Source: Enterobacter huaxiensis
GTDB taxonomy: Bacteria; Pseudomonadota; Gammaproteobacteria; Enterobacterales; Enterobacteriaceae
DNA length: 64,000 nt
Assembly (NCBI RefSeq): GCF_003594935.2
Contig: NZ_CP043342.1
Span: forward strand, 4,650,001-4,714,000
Reading direction: 5' to 3'
Position 1 is the stretch's first letter; the number at the start of each line of letters is the position of its first letter. The position numbers were made by a program, and so were the translations under genes. Below the pieces are notes generated by a model, which saw only the letters and a list, made by a program, of their open reading frames with translations, did no database searches and was not told the DNA's origin. Positions 35,995 through 43,328 of the stretch are shown in pieces.

Positions 35995-36474
35995 TTAGTA
36001 GCCGTTGCAGGTGAAAATGTAGCTGAGAGGGGTGCCAATCAGATAAAGATTATCTGAAATGTGGTTGATATCAAAAGATATGAGCGAACTGTCTCCCGTT
36101 AACTCCATCAGAAACATTTCGAACGCCTTGTCGCTTACCGTATCGTTAGCGGCTCTATGGATGTCCGTTATGTTAAAAAGCCAGGTGTGCTTGTAGGCTT
36201 TCTTACCATTTTTCATATAGATGACACGATGCAGCTTTTCGCGCCCTTTGACCGTGGAGACATAACCTTCGAGGGTAAGGTAAGCTGCATCGGGACCCGA
36301 CACGCGTAGATCCTGGTTAACCATAACGCTTTCATTCTCAAGGAAGTAACGCGTGGGCCCGTTGCAGCGGAAATCGCCGAACTGCTCTTCATGTTTGGCT
36401 TCAAAAAGAGAAAATATCAGGCCTGTAAGGAAAATAAAACATACCAGCAGGATTACATATTTTTTTCTATTCAT
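35995..36474 (-). CDS. FidL-like single-pass membrane protein (copy 2)
   Basis: 159 residues from the ATG at 36474, which overlaps the end of the upstream regulator by 8 bases. One membrane helix (about 6-24) and a periplasmic domain with cysteines C37 and C156 (TC-x-x-Y ending), the same positions as in copy 1 (C34, C157). Sequence identity with copy 1 is otherwise low, so the duplication is old or the copies arrived separately. Role inferred as partner of the adjacent MarT-like regulator. Confidence 0.78.
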   Translation of the reverse strand: MNRKKYVILLVCFIFLTGLIFSLFEAKHEEQFGDFRCNGPTRYFLENESVMVNQDLRVSGPDAAYLTLEGYVSTVKGREKLHRVIYMKNGKKAYKHTWLFNITDIHRAANDTVSDKAFEMFLMELTGDSSLISFDINHISDNLYLIGTPLSYIFTCNGY

Positions 36475-37249
36475 GATGCTCTTTCCACCCTGAATAGAAA
36501 AAGTCTGTACAATTCCCCAGCGTTTTTTCGCCAACATTATGACAATATGAAAGGAAGGTCCGCCCGTAGTCATCGTCATCCGGTATAGGATCCACGTTAT
36601 CGAACAGCAGGGTGTTCCCTGCATCACATTTGAGTTTCAGTTCTTTGAGCATCGCATTAATTTGATTTTTCGCACGCAGTTTTTCGTTGTCGCTGAATTT
36701 ATGCAGATAAAGCGCATGGCAATTGGGCGCGACTTCAACCATCTCACTGCTGACAATGTCGTAGTGAGACGTAAACTGCTTAAGGATAATAAATCCCGCT
36801 AAGGGGAGGATGATGCACAGAAAAGCGATGACAATCATCCAACGCTCTTTTCTGTTCTTTTTTTGCACAGAATGAGGAGCAGAAAAATGTACGTTTTCAC
36901 CGGGGCCGGCACGCATCTCAATGCTGATAATGGTATTGAGACGAAAGCCAATTTTAGGAATAGTAATGAAGAGATTTTCGCATCCATGAGACGCCAGCGT
37001 TCGTCGCAACATACTCATGTATTGATTTAGATTGTTGTTTGATCCACGCAGCCCATTTTTATCCCAAACTTCAGTCAATAAATAATCTCGGGTAACCAGC
37101 TCACCCTTCGACAGAATGAGCAGTTCCAACAACTGACTTGCTGGAATACTGAGCTTAATAAATTCATCATTATCCCCGCATTCAATCGTATGATCGGCGG
37201 GGTTGAATAACATGTTATCAGATATACAATAAAGCACAGTCGCAATCAC
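36467..37249 (-). CDS. ToxR/MarT-like membrane-bound transcription regulator (copy 2)
   Basis: 260 residues from a GTG at 37249; a GTG at 37237 would align exactly with the start of copy 1 and may be the true start. OmpR-type winged helix (LVTRDYLLTEVWDKNG, NLNQYMSMLRRTL, IPKIGFRL), basic linker, membrane helix (about 137-156), periplasmic domain with cysteines 177, 208, 236 and 247. The DNA-contacting helix is close to that of copy 1. It lies immediately downstream of the fimbrial/SMR genes and is a good candidate for their regulator. Confidence 0.85.
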   Translation of the reverse strand: MIATVLYCISDNMLFNPADHTIECGDNDEFIKLSIPASQLLELLILSKGELVTRDYLLTEVWDKNGLRGSNNNLNQYMSMLRRTLASHGCENLFITIPKIGFRLNTIISIEMRAGPGENVHFSAPHSVQKKNRKERWMIVIAFLCIILPLAGFIILKQFTSHYDIVSSEMVEVAPNCHALYLHKFSDNEKLRAKNQINAMLKELKLKCDAGNTLLFDNVDPIPDDDDYGRTFLSYCHNVGEKTLGNCTDFFYSGWKEHHE

Positions 37250-37454
37250 TGTTTAAAAAGTAGGGACAAACTTTATCAGATCCCTAAACAGAGAAAACGA
37301 CCGATACCTATATACTCCTTAAACCTGACGGGAAGGCGGGAGATTGTCCCGCATCAAAATAACATATTCACCCTACTATTTTACAATTTAATAATAATGA
37401 CTACTGTTCATTCATAACAATCGCTATTGATTGTCCATCCAATAAAATGGCGAT

Positions 37455-37778
37455 TTAAAATGCTATAGACAGTAGCCCACCACTCAGCACGAGCCCTGCA
37501 CCCAGCAGCGATAAGCCCGTTAATCTCAGATTGCCAGTGATTGCATTCCATACCATGTTGATGCACAAGCATGCCCCTGCCACCGTAATGAAGATAAGCG
37601 CAAAATCCAGATATGCGATATAAGTGGATAGCGCGTAATAGGATAATAGCGACGTAAGCAAGTAAAGAGCGGTAGGTAATTTCTTGTTGAATCGCTGAGT
37701 GTAAGGAAGCAACGTAACCCCCATCGCTCTGGTCAGAACGGTGATTATCAAATAGCTGGTCAAATGTAGTGTTTGCAT
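37455..37778 (-). CDS. SMR-like four-helix protein lacking the essential Glu
   Basis: 107 residues, four membrane helices, aligning along its length with small multidrug resistance proteins such as EmrE (LTRAMGVTLLPYTQRF matches LAEVIGTTLMKFSEGF). The membrane Glu needed for proton/drug exchange (Glu14 in EmrE) is Arg here (residue 17), and the Trp63 position is also changed. Drug-proton antiport by the known mechanism is therefore unlikely. The ATG shares a base with the stop of the upstream four-helix gene. Confidence 0.7.
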   Translation of the reverse strand: MQTLHLTSYLIITVLTRAMGVTLLPYTQRFNKKLPTALYLLTSLLSYYALSTYIAYLDFALIFITVAGACLCINMVWNAITGNLRLTGLSLLGAGLVLSGGLLSIAF

Positions 37779-38128
37779 CAATGTAACTCATCTGCTTTGG
37801 TTTTCATCAGAATGAAAAAACCGACCAGGATCATTACCCAGGCAAGGCTCGCTTTGCCAGAGGGCATGACATCGAAAAAGGCATAGTTAGCAACGACGGC
37901 AGTCAGCATCATTGCCCCGGTTATAATCGTGCAGCTTACGATGCTATCTGCAGGATCATCTTTATTTTCCGACAACGAAATAACGTAACCGCCGCTCATC
38001 TGTACGAGTGCGCTACACCAAAAAAAGAAATTGCTCGATGAATAAACAGCCCATGCCATCAGACACGTCGCCACTACGCTGCTAAAAATAGTAATAAGTA
38101 AGCCGTATCTGCTGTTACTTAGCCACAT
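37778..38128 (-). CDS. Small four-helix membrane protein, unknown
   Basis: 116 residues with four predicted membrane helices (about 9-28, 33-51, 64-84, 92-107) and a charged loop SENKDDPADS. No family recognised; it does not clearly show SMR motifs. Translationally coupled to the SMR-like gene by a one-base TGATG overlap, recalling two-component SMR pairs. It starts 224 bases after the fimbrial operon end on the same strand. Confidence 0.7.
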   Translation of the reverse strand: MWLSNSRYGLLITIFSSVVATCLMAWAVYSSSNFFFWCSALVQMSGGYVISLSENKDDPADSIVSCTIITGAMMLTAVVANYAFFDVMPSGKASLAWVMILVGFFILMKTKADELH

Positions 38129-38307
38129 AGTTGTTCCCTAAATAAAGGTTTTTGTGTGGCTCAAATATCACCATTACCAATGATTAACAGCAAGATAAAA
38201 AGGTCATCCTGATATAATTAGATTTTTATTTTGCATTCAGGACCAAATTTATAAATTTCCTCTACCGCCGCAAAGTGACAATCAAAAGCACCCCCAACAA
38301 TTGCGCG

Positions 38308-38328
38308 TATGCCATCCTCGATGGCATA
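38308..38328. repeat. Hairpin downstream of the fimbrial operon
   Basis: Perfect 9-bp inverted repeat TATGCCATC-CTC-GATGGCATA, 25 bases after the tip-protein stop. It lacks a U-tract on the minus strand, so termination would need Rho or be incomplete. Confidence 0.5.
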
Positions 38329-38352
38329 CCCTTTAATTACATGCGTTTTAGA

Positions 38353-39177
38353 CTATTTGAGTGTAACGAGAACCGTTGCATCAGCTGAAAATTTCCCGTA
38401 GTGCGGAGTATGGCCGGGAAGCATAATGGGGCGGGCGCGATAGTTGAATGAAGAAGAGGCGTTATGGGTTACTGCATTAAACGCCACAGGTTCACCGTGC
38501 GTATCAACAATCTGTATGCCGATATTATCCAGCTGTGTAGGCAACGTATTGCTGTCCACAAGACGGCCATGGAAGGTGAACTGAATATTCACTTTTCCGT
38601 AGTCCTCTGGATTCATGCACACAACGGGAATTTTAAAGCTGGCACTGGGTAAATCCTTTCCACCCTTTTTTAACGAGAAAGACGGGAAAGGGACTTTAAT
38701 TTGCTGAGCCGTCACGCCGCAAAGCGAGGTATTTATAACCACTGCAGGCAAATTTATACGCAGTAAAGGATGCGTTTTCCCATAAATACTCAGCGACGGC
38801 AACCTATACTGCCCGCCGTGCAAATCACCAATCTTGTAGAGACGCAGTGAGAGGTTATCGCCAGGTAGCCAGTTTGAGAGCCTCGACACGCATCGCTCAT
38901 TGCCTTTTGTACACAGACTAAAACCAATGCCTGGCACGTTCGTTTTAAAAATGCTCCTTGAGGTGTCCCACATCCCGGCATCCGTTTCAACGGATAGCTC
39001 GTTTTCGCTCAATGCGCTGGCGGCCAGGGAAGAGAGTGGCAATGTCTTTAGTAATGTTCCATCCTGCAGGCCCGCGATATTTTGCAACGTCATGTTGGGC
39101 ATATTTTGTACCAGGCTGGCTGCAGAGGTGGAGAATGAGGCGATGAGCGCCAGCAAAGCGCCCTTTTTTATCGGCAT
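38353..39177 (-). CDS. Fimbrial tip/minor subunit (putative adhesin)
   Basis: 274 residues from the ATG at 39177, preceded by GGGA and overlapping the usher stop by 10 bases. Signal peptide MPIKKGALLALIASFSTSAAS. Four cysteines in two probable disulfides (FSLCTKGNERC and SLCGVT ... VVCMNP), suggesting two domains, with a C-terminal pilin-like strand pattern ending TVLVTLK. Position after the usher and size point to a tip subunit; the receptor is unknown. Confidence 0.75.
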   Translation of the reverse strand: MPIKKGALLALIASFSTSAASLVQNMPNMTLQNIAGLQDGTLLKTLPLSSLAASALSENELSVETDAGMWDTSRSIFKTNVPGIGFSLCTKGNERCVSRLSNWLPGDNLSLRLYKIGDLHGGQYRLPSLSIYGKTHPLLRINLPAVVINTSLCGVTAQQIKVPFPSFSLKKGGKDLPSASFKIPVVCMNPEDYGKVNIQFTFHGRLVDSNTLPTQLDNIGIQIVDTHGEPVAFNAVTHNASSSFNYRARPIMLPGHTPHYGKFSADATVLVTLK

Positions 39178-41522
39178 TGTAATTCCCATATGTGCTGTTT
39201 CTTATTAACTGCAGAGAGGTCAACGGCGCAGTCTGAATCAGAAGCGGTATCCCCGGCATGGTAAGGCCAGCGATGTTCGCGAATATCAAGCGCGATTAAT
39301 CCACCAGCCGATACGATCCCGACAGGCTTGTTATCTGCGTCATAGATCTGTGTGCCAAACGGCTCAGCGCCACCTTTCGTACTATAGATGTGCGCATAAT
39401 GGATCTGCACCCGCCGGGCTTTGGTGTCTACTTCCACAATGGCCCCTGCACGTGGAACGTTTTGATAGATGTTATTGTCGATGGCGATCTGTTGATGGAG
39501 CCCCTCAGAAGAGAGCGATGTGTCGTTGTAGCGATAAGGGGTCAAATTACTCACGATGGCGTTGCCAAAATAATCCGTCGTGACGTCATTGTTGTTTGTA
39601 ATATGAAGCCCTGAAACACGATCGGTGTGGACTAAGGCGATGCTCGTGCCCAGGGGTTGCCCGAGCGTCACGCCGTGATGGTGCACGATCATCGCCCCAT
39701 TCAGACCGGCGGTCATTTCCTGACTGTCTCCATTATGGCTCCACCCCGCACGGAGAATCCCTTTGCTGGTGCTCCAGTCCAGAGACGAATCATATTGTCG
39801 CTGCCCTGTAGTCGATATTCCTGTGTCATAGCTCAGACTGTCGTCGTCAAGCAAACTGCCAGAAAGCGAAAGTCGGTTATCCGCCGTTGTACCGTGGGTC
39901 TGGTTGTAATTAAGGTAGTGGTTGTTCTCTTTCCCCAGAGGGAGCGAGACGTTGAATGAAATCGTATTGTCGGTACTGCTGCCATACTGATGATTAATAC
40001 TGGCGATGAATTGCATGCTGCGGAGGCTGAAGGTGACGCTGCCGCCAATGGCCCTGCTCGTTTCATTCACAAAGCCATACTGCTGCGTGTAATTTACTGT
40101 CACATTGACCTCGGCCAGCTGCTGGTTAAGCTGTAGCACGTAGCGGGACTTATAATCGTTGCTGGGCGTCGCCCTTACGGCATCCTCGAAGTCTGCATAG
40201 CCACGGGATAATCTGTTTTCCGCAGTTAAATAGAGGTAGCTATCTGTCTCCCTGATACTATGACTCAGGCCTGATTTAATAACATAACCTTGTTTTTTAT
40301 CTGGGAAATTACTTTGACTTTTATTCACCGTGGCAAAAAGTCCGCCAAGCCATCTGATGTTTCCGCCTGCGCCAGAGGCAATATTGCGGTAATGATTTGC
40401 ATACTGGAAACCGTTGATCAGCGTTATCGAGTTAGTCACACCGTACAGGCTGTTGGTTTCCAGTAATTTCGGGGATGCGCTTAGGCTCCGGTTTCGACCC
40501 AGATAGACGCTGTAACGGAACACCTTTTCAGGTACCAGGATGTTGACCGTATTGTAAGGCTGAACAAAATGGCGGGTTTCCCCGTTGGCTTCTATCACCG
40601 AAATATCCAGGTCACCCGCGTTCGATGAAGCGGGTATATCTTTTAGCGCAAAAGGTCCAGGCGTAACTTTTCGTGTCGCGATAACCAGATCGTTTTGTTT
40701 AATAACGATGGTCGCGTTCGATTTAGCCACCCCTGAGATCACCGGGGCATAGGTGCGCTGCGCGTTTGAGAGCATTTCACTGTTCGTGGCAAGCTTGACG
40801 CCTCGCAAATTCTGAGCGGCAAACAGATCGCCCGAGGTAAAAAAGTCACCGACCACTGCAGTGCTTCGCAGCGCATCCACATCATGACTGAGAGAGTTAG
40901 TACTGCTCACATAGCGCAGACTGGCGCTATCGGTTTTGGTCATAAACCCGTTGTTTCTGAACTGAAACCCGGCGAGATTGACGCCGTTAGTAAAGTTTCC
41001 GTAGAGGGATTTAACGCGCGTCGTGCCACGCGCATCGTCATAGTTAAGGTTGTAGCTGGTAAACGCCGCAGCAATGCCGTCCTCCCACTCTTCAGTAGGG
41101 GGAAGATCGTTTTCTGATATCGTTTTCTGGTATTTCTGTGGGATCGTAATCGAGAGCGTATTTTCGCCTTGATCCAACTTTACGCTGGACCCTGCGATGT
41201 AATCCGTCAGCGGCCGGGGGTCATCAAAGCAGTGTTCAACTATCACCCCCCATTTTTTTAGCGTGCCACAGGAAAAAACGGCGCTGATTTTATCGTCGCT
41301 GATTTTTTTGTACGTTATGTTTTGCCCTTGCAATTCTTTATCGTTCAGGTAGACGGTCAGGGTATAGTCACCTGGCAACACGTCGTTTCCTTTATCGAAC
41401 TCAGCAGCATCCTTAATGCTTACGCCACCCACATTTTCGAGAAGAGAAAGATCGTACTTTTCTTCAGCATGGGCGACTGGAAAAATAAAAAACAGAAGAG
41501 AAAAAAAAGCATTTTTCTTCAT
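39168..41522 (-). CDS. Fimbrial outer-membrane usher
   Basis: 784 residues from the ATG at 41522 (signal peptide MKKNAFFSLLFFIFPVAHA). N-terminal chaperone-binding domain (LPGDYTLTVYLNDKEL; Cys pair around SCGTLKK and VEHCFDD), 24-strand barrel with the plug region, and C-terminal domains (FGTQIYDADNKPVGIVSAGG; final LQC). It is shorter than FimD/PapC (about 830-880). No strong ribosome site precedes 41522; an in-frame TTG at 41597 falls inside the hairpin between the genes and is rejected. Confidence 0.9.
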   Translation of the reverse strand: MKKNAFFSLLFFIFPVAHAEEKYDLSLLENVGGVSIKDAAEFDKGNDVLPGDYTLTVYLNDKELQGQNITYKKISDDKISAVFSCGTLKKWGVIVEHCFDDPRPLTDYIAGSSVKLDQGENTLSITIPQKYQKTISENDLPPTEEWEDGIAAAFTSYNLNYDDARGTTRVKSLYGNFTNGVNLAGFQFRNNGFMTKTDSASLRYVSSTNSLSHDVDALRSTAVVGDFFTSGDLFAAQNLRGVKLATNSEMLSNAQRTYAPVISGVAKSNATIVIKQNDLVIATRKVTPGPFALKDIPASSNAGDLDISVIEANGETRHFVQPYNTVNILVPEKVFRYSVYLGRNRSLSASPKLLETNSLYGVTNSITLINGFQYANHYRNIASGAGGNIRWLGGLFATVNKSQSNFPDKKQGYVIKSGLSHSIRETDSYLYLTAENRLSRGYADFEDAVRATPSNDYKSRYVLQLNQQLAEVNVTVNYTQQYGFVNETSRAIGGSVTFSLRSMQFIASINHQYGSSTDNTISFNVSLPLGKENNHYLNYNQTHGTTADNRLSLSGSLLDDDSLSYDTGISTTGQRQYDSSLDWSTSKGILRAGWSHNGDSQEMTAGLNGAMIVHHHGVTLGQPLGTSIALVHTDRVSGLHITNNNDVTTDYFGNAIVSNLTPYRYNDTSLSSEGLHQQIAIDNNIYQNVPRAGAIVEVDTKARRVQIHYAHIYSTKGGAEPFGTQIYDADNKPVGIVSAGGLIALDIREHRWPYHAGDTASDSDCAVDLSAVNKKQHIWELQCR

Positions 41523-41572
41523 GGGAAGGGGTTCGGTTTTCAGGATAACCAGCGACAGAAATAAGACAATAA

Positions 41573-41599
41573 CCTTGCCACAGTTTACTTGTGGCAAGG
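41573..41599 (-). terminator. Hairpin between major pilin and usher (attenuating stem-loop)
   Basis: Perfect 10-bp inverted repeat CCTTGCCACA / TGTGGCAAGG with a 7-base loop, 13 bases after the pilin stop and 51 bases before the usher start, followed on the minus strand by TTATTGTCTTATTT. Stem-loops at this spot in other pilus operons stop or protect most transcripts so pilin exceeds usher. Confidence 0.78.
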
Positions 41600-41612
41600 C
41601 TTTCGAACTTAC

Positions 41613-42161
41613 TTATTGATACGTAATTTCAAACACTGCATCGGTTGCAAGTGTACCGCCAGTCACATCGCCTTTATAGCGGGCATATTTTGCAACAAGG
41701 TCGAGATTGTTATTTTTATTAAGGAAAGCATTTTCAAGCCCAGATTCCTTTGCTGTTAAATCCGTGCCGATAGGTAATAAATGATTTCCGCCATTGGAAA
41801 ATATTTCCACACCAACACCTTGCGCTGTTCCTTTACTATTTTTAAGAATGTTGTGATCGCCTTCCCCGTTAATTTTCATACGTAAATTTGAGGGATTATT
41901 ACCATCAACACAGTCAATTTCGAGTGTGAAGTTTTTCGCCGCCGTATCCAGTACCTCGCCTTGCGCCAAATTCATAAACTGGGAACTGTTTACGCTATCA
42001 AGAGATACGTCCAACGACTTAGACTTGAAAGAACATGTTGGTTCAATTACCTGTCCTGTAAAGTGGACAGTCGTTGAATGGGTTGGTTTATCAGCTGCAA
42101 ATGCAGAACTGGCTAAGCCAGCGAGGGCGAGCGCCATTGCCATAGAAGTTAATTTTTTCAT
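41613..42161 (-). CDS. Major fimbrial subunit (pilin)
   Basis: 182 residues. Signal peptide MKKLTSMAMALALAGLASSAFA, donor strand TTVHFTGQVIEPTC, conserved disulfide (Cys in EPTCSF and EIDCVDG) and penultimate Tyr in FEITYQ: the classical chaperone-usher pilin pattern. The only full-length pilin-like gene in the operon, hence the likely shaft subunit. Confidence 0.92.
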   Translation of the reverse strand: MKKLTSMAMALALAGLASSAFAADKPTHSTTVHFTGQVIEPTCSFKSKSLDVSLDSVNSSQFMNLAQGEVLDTAAKNFTLEIDCVDGNNPSNLRMKINGEGDHNILKNSKGTAQGVGVEIFSNGGNHLLPIGTDLTAKESGLENAFLNKNNNLDLVAKYARYKGDVTGGTLATDAVFEITYQ

Positions 42162-42188
42162 TGTATATCCACTTTATTTACACAGATT

Positions 42189-42887
42189 TCATCGGAAATG
42201 TGATGAAGCCATTTCTGTTACGTCACCGAAATCGCTGATGGCACTCCAGGTGACAGAATTACATTTCGCCGTGCCTTGCAACTGCATACGTTTTTTTGAA
42301 AATGGCGCAATCATATCGACATTTAATTTGGTATGGCCGTCAGTCATCGCACTATCAATAGTGATGAAATAAGGCGTTGGATTATTTACCTCAATACTAT
42401 TGCCCGCACATTGCCAGATGAGTTTTTTCCACGCATCGCCAGATTCGGCCTCAACACCCGCGGGTCGATAAAATACTTTTATTTTCGTCTGCATCGCTAA
42501 CAACAGTTCTGATCCTGAGGCATTAGCATCAACCTTAGGGATCTCTTTTACATTGAGCCAGAAGAGCTTCTCGCTTTTATTATCCTTGAGCGCGGGATCT
42601 ACCAAGTTAAATCGTAATTCAACCTTATGATGTGCTTTTATTTGCGCGACCGGCGGCTCAACCAAGATACCCTGCTGAGGTTTACCTGATTCATCTTCTA
42701 CCCAGCTCTGCATGAGATAATCATTGTCAGTGGGATTATCCACTTTGAGCGAGACTTGATTTTCACTTGCCGGGAATACGACTCTCGTTCCACTGAGCAC
42801 CAGCGCCGCCCTGGCGTTAAAAAACGGCATCAGCAGCATCGCCATAACCAGCGCTCTGCCTGTGCAAAGACGTATCAAAGAACACAT
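42189..42887 (-). CDS. Periplasmic fimbrial chaperone (PapD-like)
   Basis: 232 residues from the ATG at 42887 with signal MCSLIRLCTGRALVMAMLLMPFFNARA. PapD-fold marks: SGTRVVFPASENQVSLKV with the subunit-anchoring Arg, LFWLNVKEIPKVD with the conserved G1-region, and the C-terminal QCAGNSIEVNNPTPYFITI. It lies first in the operon: chaperone, pilin, usher, tip. The in-frame extension to 43028 is upstream sequence without support. The ~440-base gap to lldP holds its promoter, a CCTGC-TAA-GCAGG hairpin near 42963 and the lld operators. Confidence 0.92.
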   Translation of the reverse strand: MCSLIRLCTGRALVMAMLLMPFFNARAALVLSGTRVVFPASENQVSLKVDNPTDNDYLMQSWVEDESGKPQQGILVEPPVAQIKAHHKVELRFNLVDPALKDNKSEKLFWLNVKEIPKVDANASGSELLLAMQTKIKVFYRPAGVEAESGDAWKKLIWQCAGNSIEVNNPTPYFITIDSAMTDGHTKLNVDMIAPFSKKRMQLQGTAKCNSVTWSAISDFGDVTEMASSHFR

Positions 42888-43114
42888 TTTATTAACCCAT
42901 TTTAATACCGAGACGTTGTACGGAAACCGTTCGCGATCGTCACAACATAATTGGTGATTTAACCTGCTAAGCAGGATAGGGGTTTCAGAAAGAAGTTTCC
43001 TAAACGCTTCAAAAATGGTCGTTGGCACTCCTGGTTTCGGTGAACATTTATCGCCAAAAGTAAATTCGCCGCTGATTTAATGTTAATGAATGCGCTACTG
43101 CCAGCCCGCGAGAT

Positions 43115-43252
43115 TTGGTCCTACCAATGCCAGAAAAACTGTCTCACCTTTCACAAAACGGTTCGAACCCCTCACAAAATCATTGCTCGTACATAACATT
43201 TGATTAACCATTCATTGTCATTAACCCTACATCACACTATTGGCAGGACCAC
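43115..43252 (+). promoter_or_regulatory. Two LldR-type operators upstream of lldP
   Basis: Perfect palindrome TTGGT-CCT-ACCAA at 43115-43127 and an imperfect copy TTGGC-AGG-ACCAC at 43240-43252, 125 bases apart. They match the TGGT-N3-ACCA operator class of LldR/PdhR. E. coli lldPRD is also controlled by two spaced LldR operators. Confidence 0.85.
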
Positions 43253-43328
43253 TTTTACGCAGACTGTGACGCAGAGATGAGCGCAGACTCACCCGACGCG
43301 CAGGCTGCAGGGTCCCCAGGAGACCTGC

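Noticed and set aside
37408..37791. 127-codon minus-strand frame overlapping the SMR-like gene
   Set aside because: It is an alternate frame of the SMR-like gene, which has clear membrane helices and coupling to its neighbour.
38308..38328. Hairpin after the fimbrial operon as an intrinsic terminator
   Set aside because: No U-tract follows the stem on the transcribed strand, so it is listed only as an inverted repeat.
41523..41597. N-terminal extension of the usher from a TTG at 41597
   Set aside because: The TTG lies inside the pilin-usher hairpin, and the added residues precede a complete signal peptide.
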